This document shows positions 7,039-14,623 of a stretch of DNA of 14,623 nucleotides, piece by piece. Made by a program: the position numbers and the translations under genes. Source of the DNA: Pseudomonadota bacterium (GTDB taxonomy: Bacteria > Pseudomonadota > Gammaproteobacteria > Steroidobacterales > Steroidobacteraceae); NCBI GenBank assembly GCA_021780395.1, contig JAJXYU010000178.1, positions 1 through 14,623 of the forward strand. Reading direction: 5' to 3'. The notes under the pieces were generated by a model. The model was not told the origin of the DNA. It saw only the letters and a program-made list of their open reading frames with translations, and did no database searches. Position 1 is the first letter of the stretch. Every line of letters starts with the position of its first letter.

Positions 7039-7694
7039 GTGGAACTCCCGATCAAGGCCCCGATCACGTGGCCGATCAACCGATAGGCCGGATCGAAGAT
7101 CCAGCCGAACACGCCGACCGCGGTCAGCGCGAGCACGATCAGCAAGCCGAACGGCTCGAGCTTCTCGACGGCCGCCGCCGCCCGTGGCGGCAAGACCCCG
7201 ACGAGCACGCGGCCGCCGTCGAGCGGCGGGATCGGGAACAGGTTGAACAGCGCGAGGACCACGTTGATCACGATGCCGGCCTGCGCCATCAGCGCGAGCC
7301 AGCCGACCAGGGTCAGCGATCCGTCGAGGCGCGCGACGCCGGCGAGCACCGCGCACCACGCGAGTGCCATCGCGAGGTTCGCCGCGGGCCCGGCGAGCGC
7401 GACCCAGATCATCGAGCGGCGCGGATCGCGCAGCGCGCGTTGAGCGATCGGCACGGGCTTCGCCCAGCCGAACAGCGGGCCGCCCAGCGCGAGCAGCAGC
7501 GCCGGAACGAGCACCGTGCCGACCGGATCGATGTGCCGCAGGGGATTGAGGCTCAGGCGCCCGAGCATCTCGGCGGTACGATCACCGAAATGGCGCGCGG
7601 CCAGACCGTGCGCGACCTCGTGCAGCGTGATCGCGAACAGCACCGGAATCGCCCAGACCGAAACCTTAGTAAGAAATACTGATAAGTTAACCAC
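7035..7694 (-). CDS. M50 (site-2-protease-like) membrane metalloprotease
   Basis: The 219-residue polytopic membrane protein has the intramembrane zinc site HEVAHG (residues 25-30), a second conserved element 'AGPAANLAM' (101-109), and the third ligand Asp159 in 'NLFPIPPLDGG' (151-161). These match the small M50/S2P group that lacks PDZ domains. Substrates are unknown. Hydrophobic segments lie near 12-30, 58-72, 94-120, 128-152 and 180-215. An in-frame TAA directly precedes the GTG at 7694, and no other start lies before the HEVAHG motif, so the start is fixed there even though no clear ribosome binding site is seen. The first dozen codons (with TTA, TCA, GTA, CTT, ACT) are AT-rich, unlike the rest. 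The stop overlaps the trpS GTG, coupling the two. Confidence 0.9.
   Translation of the reverse strand: MVNLSVFLTKVSVWAIPVLFAITLHEVAHGLAARHFGDRTAEMLGRLSLNPLRHIDPVGTVLVPALLLALGGPLFGWAKPVPIAQRALRDPRRSMIWVALAGPAANLAMALAWCAVLAGVARLDGSLTLVGWLALMAQAGIVINVVLALFNLFPIPPLDGGRVLVGVLPPRAAAAVEKLEPFGLLIVLALTAVGVFGWIFDPAYRLIGHVIGALIGSST
7045..7049 (-). promoter_or_regulatory. Ribosome binding site for trpS
   Basis: GGGAG on the minus strand lies 6 bases before the GTG at 7038. It supports that GTG over an upstream in-frame ATG, which would overlap the peptidase gene by more than 300 bases. Confidence 0.6.
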
Positions 7695-7730
7695 TTAGAA
7701 CTTTTTTAGAGATTTAACATCAATATCAGG
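7661..7730. other. AT-rich island at the M50 peptidase start
   Basis: 51 of these 70 bases are A or T, inside a strongly GC-rich window. The island covers the 5' leader and the first 10-12 codons of the peptidase. It contains the inverted repeat TAAGT-taacc-ACTTA (7683-7697), which lies across the peptidase GTG, a smaller AGTA-agaaa-TACT hairpin (7668-7680), and a T6 run (plus strand, 7702-7707). Low structure around a start codon with no ribosome binding site could favour initiation, or this may be a protein-binding site. Confidence 0.5.
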
Positions 7731-7748
7731 CCCACGAATCGAGCGCGC

Positions 7749-7754
7749 ATTATA
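7749..7754 (-). promoter_or_regulatory. Possible -10 box for the M50 peptidase-trpS-scp operon
   Basis: A perfect TATAAT on the minus strand overlaps the yciO stop codon (GTA-TAA-TG). It would start transcription near 7742, giving a leader of about 48 bases before the peptidase GTG at 7694. No convincing -35 hexamer lies 16-18 bases upstream, so this rests on the -10 box and on the 55-base gap. Confidence 0.35.
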
Positions 7755-8385
7755 CGGGCGGCGGCCCGACAAATGGGCTCACGTCGCCGCGCCCCCGACG
7801 CACGACCACGGGGTGGCCGGCCGACAGGTCGATCACCGAGGTCGGGACCAGACCGCAATGGCCGCCGTCGAGCACCAGGTCGACACGGTTGCCGAGGATC
7901 TGATGGATCTCGGCCGCATCGGTTCGCGGTGCATCCTCCCCGGGCAACCACAGGGTCGAGCTCATGATCGGCTCACCGAGCTCGGCGAGCAGGAGTGCGG
8001 TCACCGGGTGATCGGGCACGCGCAGGCCGATCGTTCCGCGCCGCTCGTGCTTGAGCCGCCGCGGCGTCTCCTTCGACGCCCGCAGGATGAAGGTGTACGG
8101 ACCCGGCGTGTACGCCCGCAGCAGGCGGTATTGCCAGTTCTCCACCAGCGCATACTTGCCGACGTCGGCGAGATCGCGGCACACCAGCGTGAAGTGATGA
8201 TGCCGGTCGACGTTGCGGATCGCGCTGATGCGCTCGAGCGCGCCCTTGTCGCCGATGTGGCAGCCAAGCGCGTAGCAGGAGTCCGTCGGATAGACGATCA
8301 CGCCGCCGGCGCGCAGACAGTCGACCGCCTGCCGGATGTAGCGGCGCTGCGGCGACACGGGGTGCAGTTCCAGGTAAACGCTCAT
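7750..8385 (-). CDS. yciO: YciO, Sua5/YciO/YrdC-family protein
   Basis: The 211-residue protein has the YrdC fold, which binds nucleotides and double-stranded RNA. Characteristic stretches are 'GGVIVYPTDSCYALGC' (near residues 27-42), 'HHFTLVCRDLADVGKYA', 'TPGPYTFILRASKETPRRL', 'RRGTIGLRVPDHPV', 'GEPIMSSTLWLPGE' and 'VRRGRGDVSPF' at the C-terminus. Along its whole length it resembles E. coli YciO more than TsaC/YrdC, the essential threonylcarbamoyl-AMP synthase of tRNA t6A formation. YciO does not simply replace TsaC in E. coli, so its exact role is open. The ATG at 8385 begins MSVYLELHPVSPQRRY like YciO. An upstream in-frame ATG at 8442 would run through the divergent yciB start and is unlikely. 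Confidence 0.9.
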   Translation of the reverse strand: MSVYLELHPVSPQRRYIRQAVDCLRAGGVIVYPTDSCYALGCHIGDKGALERISAIRNVDRHHHFTLVCRDLADVGKYALVENWQYRLLRAYTPGPYTFILRASKETPRRLKHERRGTIGLRVPDHPVTALLLAELGEPIMSSTLWLPGEDAPRTDAAEIHQILGNRVDLVLDGGHCGLVPTSVIDLSAGHPVVVRRGRGDVSPFVGPPPV

Positions 8386-8396
8386 GGCGAAGACGA

Positions 8397-8402
8397 TATA
8401 AT
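8397..8402 (+). promoter_or_regulatory. -10 box of a probable leaderless yciB promoter
   Basis: A perfect TATAAT ends 6 bases before the yciB ATG at 8409, so the expected transcription start falls on or next to the start codon. The -35 region at 17-base spacing (GTAAAC, 8374-8379) is poor. It lies inside the 23-base gap between divergent start codons. Confidence 0.5.
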
Positions 8403-8403
8403 A
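8398..8403 (-). promoter_or_regulatory. Possible divergent -10 box for yciO
   Basis: TATTAT read on the minus strand (5 of 6 matches to the consensus) almost coincides with the yciB -10 box. It would start transcription about 6 bases before the yciO ATG at 8385. A weak TTCGAG lies 17 bases upstream. Transcription of yciO and yciB would then compete for the same DNA. Confidence 0.3.
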
Positions 8404-8408
8404 GCCCG

Positions 8409-8963
8409 ATGTACGCACTGCTCGAATGGCTCCCGCTCGCAATATTTTTCGCGGTGTTCAAGGTTTTCGGTATCTATCCGGCGACCGCGGCGCTGATGGT
8501 CGCGAGCGTCACGCTGCTGCTCGTCCACCGCTGGCGCACCGGCAAGGTCAAGCCGATGCACGCATTCACCGCGGTGACCGCGCTCGTGCTCGGGTCCGCG
8601 ACCCTCGCGTTCCACGACGCACGCTTCATCGAGTGGAAGCCGACGGTGCTGCTCGGGATCGCCGCGATCGCGTTTCTCGCGAGCGCGCGGTTCGCCCGCG
8701 AGCCGCTCGCCCGCCGGATGCTCGAGAGCGCCTTCACCGAGGAGCTCAGCGTCGAGCCGCTCACCTGGCGCCGGATCAACGGGCTCTGGGTCGTCTGGTT
8801 CGCACTGCTCGCGGCCGCGAACCTGTACGTCGCGAGAAATTACTCCGATGCGGTCTGGGTGAATTTCAAGGTCTTCGGTCTGTCGATCGCGACCTTCCTG
8901 TTCCTGATCCCGCAGGTGCTCTGGCTCGCCTCGCGCGCCAAGCCGGCGCCGGATCCAGGCTGA
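8409..8963 (+). CDS. yciB: Inner membrane protein YciB (intracellular septation protein A)
   Basis: The 184-residue polytopic inner membrane protein belongs to the YciB/IspA family, linked in enterobacteria to envelope integrity and interaction with elongation and division proteins. Five hydrophobic segments are visible, near residues 5-22, 24-40, 54-66, 76-94 and 122-178 (the last region holds two). Family signatures are 'LPLAIFFAVFKVFGIYPAT' (near the start), 'FIEWKPTVL', 'WRRINGLWVVWF' and 'WVNFKVFGL'. No ribosome binding site precedes the ATG. A perfect -10 box 6 bases upstream suggests a leaderless transcript. bolA follows after 11 bases. Confidence 0.94.
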   Translation: MYALLEWLPLAIFFAVFKVFGIYPATAALMVASVTLLLVHRWRTGKVKPMHAFTAVTALVLGSATLAFHDARFIEWKPTVLLGIAAIAFLASARFAREPLARRMLESAFTEELSVEPLTWRRINGLWVVWFALLAAANLYVARNYSDAVWVNFKVFGLSIATFLFLIPQVLWLASRAKPAPDPG

Positions 8964-8974
8964 CGGCGGCCGGC

Positions 8975-9250
8975 ATGGGTACCACAGATCGCGAGCAACG
9001 CCTCCGGGAGCGGCTCATCGCCGCGTTCGCTCCGCGCGAACTCACGATCGTCGACGAGAGCCATCGGCACGTCGGGCACGCCGGCGCCGCCGGCGGCGGC
9101 GGTCACTTCCGGATCCGGATCGTCGCCGACGCGTTCGCCGGCCTCGCGCCGGTCGCCCGCCACCGTCGGGTCTACGCCGCGCTCGGCGACCTGATGACGG
9201 GCGAGATCCACGCGCTCAGCATCGACGCGCGCGCGAGCGACGGTCCCTGA
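8975..9250 (+). CDS. bolA: BolA-family protein
   Basis: The 91-residue protein has the compact BolA fold. After a helix with several Arg residues come 'LTIVDESHRHVGHAGAAGGG' (23-42), 'HFRIRIVADAFAGL' and 'PVARHRRVYAALGDLM' (59-74), the family core with conserved His residues (H32, H35, H63). BolA proteins partner with monothiol glutaredoxins in iron-sulphur handling, and some bind DNA. Which applies here cannot be told. A Gly/Ala-rich loop (36-43) lies in the variable loop between the conserved segments. The gene follows yciB closely and is followed by a hairpin with a T-run. Confidence 0.92.
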   Translation: MGTTDREQRLRERLIAAFAPRELTIVDESHRHVGHAGAAGGGGHFRIRIVADAFAGLAPVARHRRVYAALGDLMTGEIHALSIDARASDGP

Positions 9251-9256
9251 GACGAC

Positions 9257-9294
9257 GGACCGCCCGGCCGCGGGCCGTCCGAGCGCACTTTTTT
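9257..9294 (+). terminator. Hairpin with T-run after bolA
   Basis: The arms GGACCGCCCG (9257-9266) and CGGGCCGTCC (9271-9280) pair with one C-C mismatch around a GCCG loop. A run of six T follows 8 bases later (9289-9294). This gap before the T-run is larger than in a textbook intrinsic terminator, so it may be partial. The hairpin sits directly after the bolA stop. Confidence 0.5.
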
Positions 9295-9322
9295 GGCGGG
9301 ATCGAGCCGCACAGGCTACACT
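9293..9322 (+). promoter_or_regulatory. Possible sigma-70 promoter of the parvulin gene
   Basis: TTGGCG (9293-9298) and TACACT (9317-9322) are 18 bases apart, each matching 4 of 6 consensus positions. Together with the terminator just upstream and the 123-base gap after bolA, this fits a separate promoter, with a leader of about 45 bases before the ATG at 9374. Confidence 0.35.
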
Positions 9323-9364
9323 CCCGCGTTCCAGACGCCTTTCGCCTCCACCACACTGCACCTG

Positions 9365-9368
9365 AGGA
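9365..9368 (+). promoter_or_regulatory. Ribosome binding site of the parvulin gene
   Basis: AGGA, within TGAGGA, lies 5 bases before the ATG at 9374. It fixes that start, which is also where the lipoprotein signal peptide begins. Confidence 0.7.
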
Positions 9369-9373
9369 ATTCC

Positions 9374-10228
9374 ATGCAGCACATTCATTCGACGCGACGA
9401 TCTCGGCTCTGCGCCGCGGCCGTGCTCGTTCTGTCGCTCTCCTCGCTCGCGGCCTGCGCGAAGAAGCCGGAGACGGCGCCCGCCGCCAGCACGACGCCGT
9501 CGAACGCCGTCGCGACCGTGAACGGGACGCCGATCGCCCGCGCCGCCTACGAGTTCTACGTGAAGACGGTCACCGGCGGCAAGGAGCCGTCCCAGCTCAC
9601 CGCCGATCAGCGCGGCCAGCTGCTCGACGCGATGGTCGGGATGGAGCTGATGGCACAGCAGGCCGACAAGGACGGACTGCAGAAGGATCCGCAGACGTCG
9701 GCCGCGATCGCGGTCGACAACATGCACATCCTCGCCGACGCCGAGTCGCAGCACTATCTGAAGGACAAGGAACCGACCGACCAGGAGCTGCAGTCGGAAT
9801 ATGCGGGCGCGATCGCGAAGATGGACAAGGTCGAATACCACGCGCGCCACATTCTCGTCGCGAACCGTGATCTGGCGGTCGCGCTGATCAAGCGCCTGAA
9901 GGCCGGCGCGAATTTCGCGAAACTCGCGCGCGAGAACTCGATCGACGCGTCCAAGACGAACGGCGGCGATCTCGGCTGGTTCCAGGCCTCGCGAATGGTC
10001 AAGCCGTTCGCCGACGCGGTGCGTGCGCTGAAGCCCGGTGAGATCACCCCGCAGCCGGTTCAGACGCAGTTCGGCTGGCACATCATCCAGCTGATCGCGA
10101 CCCGGCCGGTGACCCCGCCACCGTTCGACGAGGTCAAGCAGCAGGTCGCGAACCGCGTGCTGCAGAAGAAGCTGCAGGCGTACGTCCAGCAACTGGAGAA
10201 GAGCGCGACGATCCAGAAGAGCCTCTGA
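9374..10228 (+). CDS. Lipoprotein peptidyl-prolyl cis-trans isomerase, parvulin (PpiC) type
   Basis: This 284-residue envelope chaperone catalyses cis-trans isomerisation of prolyl bonds. It begins with a basic n-region (RRSR), a hydrophobic core and a lipobox LAAC with Cys28, so it is predicted to be a lipid-anchored lipoprotein. Ala29 rather than Asp at +2 suggests outer-membrane sorting by the Lol pathway. Residues 45-150 form a SurA/PrsA-like N-terminal helical region ('VATVNGTPIARAAYEFYV', then 'LLDAMVGMELMAQQADKDGL'). The parvulin domain spans about 154-241: 'EYHARHILV' with H156 and H159, 'NGGDLGWF' (196-203), 'FADAVRALKPGEI' (212-224) and 'QFGWHIIQL' (232-240). A short C-terminal helix with Lys and Gln ends the protein. 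A perfect hairpin follows the stop. Confidence 0.93.
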   Translation: MQHIHSTRRSRLCAAAVLVLSLSSLAACAKKPETAPAASTTPSNAVATVNGTPIARAAYEFYVKTVTGGKEPSQLTADQRGQLLDAMVGMELMAQQADKDGLQKDPQTSAAIAVDNMHILADAESQHYLKDKEPTDQELQSEYAGAIAKMDKVEYHARHILVANRDLAVALIKRLKAGANFAKLARENSIDASKTNGGDLGWFQASRMVKPFADAVRALKPGEITPQPVQTQFGWHIIQLIATRPVTPPPFDEVKQQVANRVLQKKLQAYVQQLEKSATIQKSL

Positions 10229-10235
10229 CCGAGCT

Positions 10236-10272
10236 CATGCGCCGGCGCGACGCCTCGTCGCGCCGGCGCATG
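10236..10272. terminator. Perfect 17-bp hairpin between convergent genes
   Basis: CATGCGCCGGCGCGACG (10236-10252) pairs with its exact complement (10256-10272) around the loop CCT. It begins 7 bases after the parvulin stop and lies 33 bases from the ligA stop. Neither side has a T-run, so it would act as a U-less or bidirectional terminator, or as a 3'-end stabiliser. Confidence 0.6.
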
Positions 10273-10305
10273 CCGTCCCGGCCTCGTTCCCGGCTCGCCT
10301 CCGCG

Positions 10306-13228
<2,923 letters not shown>

Positions 13229-13238
13229 GCGCGTCTTC

Positions 13239-14621
13239 CTACATCGCGGCCATGCGCACCGCCTCGTCGACGTCGACCGCGACCAGTCGGGACACGCCCG
13301 GCTCGTTCATCGTGACGCCGACGAGTTGCGATGCGAGCTCCATCGTCGTCTTGTTGTGCGTGATGAAGATGAACTGCACCGAGCGCGACATCTCGCGGAC
13401 GATCTCGCAGAAGCGTCCGACGTTGTTCTCGTCGAGCGGGGCGTCCACCTCGTCGAGCAGACAGAACGGCGCCGGGTTCAGGTCGAAGATCGCGAACACC
13501 AGCGCGACTGCGGTCAGCGCCTTTTCCCCGCCGGACAGCTGACTGATCGTGCTGTTGCGCTTGCCCGGCGGGCGCGCCATCACCGCGACGCCGGCCGCGT
13601 TCGTCTCCTCGCCGATGCGCTCGAGGTACGCATGCCCGCCGCCGAACAGACGCGGGAACTTCTCCTTCAAGCCGGCGTTCACGCGATCGAACGTGTCCTG
13701 GAATCGCGTCCGCGTCTCGCGGTCGATCTTGTGCATCGCCGTCTCCAGCGTCTCCAGCGCATCGGTCAGATCCTTGAACTGCCGATCCAGGTACTCCTTG
13801 CGCTCGGACTGTTCCTTGAACTCGTCGATCGCCGCGAGGTTCACCTGCCCGAGCCGCTCGATCTTCGCCGCAATCTCGGCGAGGGTCGCCTCCCAGGCCT
13901 CGATCGTCGCCTCCGGAGCGAGTCCTGCGACCAGCGCATCGAGTTCGAACGCGGTCGCGGCGAGCTGTTCGGCGATGCCTTCCCGCCGCACGCGCACCTG
14001 CTCGGCCGCGAGGCGCGACTCGTCGAGCGCGCTGCGCGCCTGCTCGACCCGTTCGTCGATTCCCGTCCGCTGCTGTTCGAGCTCGCGGAGCTTCGCATCG
14101 ATCTCCTCCGCCGCGACGCGCGCCGCCTGCAGCTCCCGATCGACTGCGCTGCGCGCGCGCAGGGCCGCCTCGAGTTCGGCCTCGAGCGCGACCAGCGGCG
14201 CATCGCCGTCGGCGAGTTGCGCCGCGATCTCGTCGCGACGCTGCCGCACCGCGCCGAGCTGCGTCTCGACGCGCGCGAGGCCCGCGGTCAGCGAGTCGTG
14301 GGTCGAGCGTCTGGACTGGACCTGCAACGCGAGTTCGCGCGCGCGCCGCTGGGTGTCCGCCGCCGCGCCCCGTGCCTCCTGCAATTCGGCGCGCAGCCGT
14401 TCGCGGCGCGCCTCGAGCTCGACCCGCGCCGGCTCGAGCGCGGCGAGCGCGTCGATCGCGCTCTCCATGCGCGCGCGCGCGGCGCGCACGTCGATTTCGG
14501 TCCGATCGATCTCGGCGCGCACGTCCTCGAGCGCGGTCTGAAGCATCGCGAGCCGGCGTGCGGTGTCCTGGGCTCGCGCGCGCGCGGTGTCCCGCGCCGA
14601 GCGCCGATCGACGTGCTCCCG
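13239..14621 (-). CDS. smc: Chromosome partition protein SMC, C-terminal part
   Basis: Only the last 460 residues are present, and the gene runs off the right edge of the window. The first 220 or so are coiled coil rich in Ala, Arg and Glu with heptad character, the second arm of the SMC rod. The head-proximal part includes 'LGQVNLAAIDEFKEQSERKE' and 'FEDTFDRVN'-type sequence (here FQDTFDRVN). The ATPase head follows, with signature motif 'LSGGEKALTAVAL', Walker B 'FCLLDEVDAPLDENNV' and the H-loop 'FIFITHNKTTME'. SMC, with ScpA and ScpB encoded at 4186-5827, forms the chromosome-condensing complex. The Walker A motif and hinge lie outside the window. The stop TAG is at 13241-13239. Confidence 0.95.
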   Translation of the reverse strand, partial: REHVDRRSARDTARARAQDTARRLAMLQTALEDVRAEIDRTEIDVRAARARMESAIDALAALEPARVELEARRERLRAELQEARGAAADTQRRARELALQVQSRRSTHDSLTAGLARVETQLGAVRQRRDEIAAQLADGDAPLVALEAELEAALRARSAVDRELQAARVAAEEIDAKLRELEQQRTGIDERVEQARSALDESRLAAEQVRVRREGIAEQLAATAFELDALVAGLAPEATIEAWEATLAEIAAKIERLGQVNLAAIDEFKEQSERKEYLDRQFKDLTDALETLETAMHKIDRETRTRFQDTFDRVNAGLKEKFPRLFGGGHAYLERIGEETNAAGVAVMARPPGKRNSTISQLSGGEKALTAVALVFAIFDLNPAPFCLLDEVDAPLDENNVGRFCEIVREMSRSVQFIFITHNKTTMELASQLVGVTMNEPGVSRLVAVDVDEAVRMAAM

Positions 14622-14623
14622 GT

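Noticed and set aside
7750..8385. Naming this gene tsaC (threonylcarbamoyl-AMP synthase).
   Set aside because: Its whole-length pattern (GGVIVYPTDSCYALGC, FTLVCRDL, TPGPYTFIL, GDVSPF) follows YciO rather than TsaC.
13549..14541. A long open frame on the plus strand opposite smc, about 330 codons.
   Set aside because: It is Ser/Arg/Ala-rich low-complexity sequence with no recognisable domain, fully antisense to a clear SMC coiled coil. Long antisense frames are expected in GC-rich DNA.

Overview
This is a GC-rich, gene-dense chromosomal segment carrying core genes only. The organism is most likely a gammaproteobacterium of the Lysobacterales/Xanthomonas type or a related GC-rich lineage. The evidence is the gene orders ubiG-mupP-yciK, trpS-scpA-scpB-rluB and smc-zipA-ligA, the gammaproteobacterial division protein ZipA, and the paralogue YciO. 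I see no transposase, integrase, CRISPR array, tRNA, rRNA, toxin-antitoxin pair or defence gene. No stretch over 300 bases lacks a gene.

Layout. (A) 2-3337, plus strand: the end of an amidohydrolase (mtaD-like), ubiG, a HAD phosphatase that fits mupP by position, a squalene/phytoene-synthase-fold protein, and the short-chain dehydrogenase yciK. These are packed with overlaps or tiny gaps and probably form one operon. (B) 3309-8385, minus strand, read from right to left: yciO, an M50 (site-2-protease-like) membrane peptidase, trpS, scpA, scpB and an rluB-like gene. From the peptidase onward the genes overlap by 4-8 bases or sit 4 bases apart. (C) 8409-10228, plus strand, divergent from yciO with only 23 bases between start codons: yciB, bolA, and a lipoprotein parvulin (peptidyl-prolyl isomerase). 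(D) 10306 to the window end, minus strand: smc (C-terminal part), zipA and ligA. A perfect 17-bp hairpin separates C from D.

Roles. Block A joins ubiquinone synthesis (UbiG) with probable cell-wall recycling (MupP) and two accessory proteins. Block B joins tryptophan charging with chromosome condensation (ScpA/ScpB, the partners of the SMC protein at the far right of this window) and an rRNA pseudouridine-synthase homologue. Block C acts at the envelope. Block D combines chromosome structure, septum assembly and DNA ligation.

I do not find a new multi-gene system. The points most worth a second look are: an RluB homologue whose catalytic aspartate is replaced by proline; a 70-base AT-rich island that supplies the first codons of the M50 peptidase; a perfect -10 box placed so that yciB would be read from a leaderless mRNA; a squalene-synthase-fold protein that kept only one of two metal-binding motifs; and a 16-codon reading frame that bridges mupP and the following gene stop-to-start.
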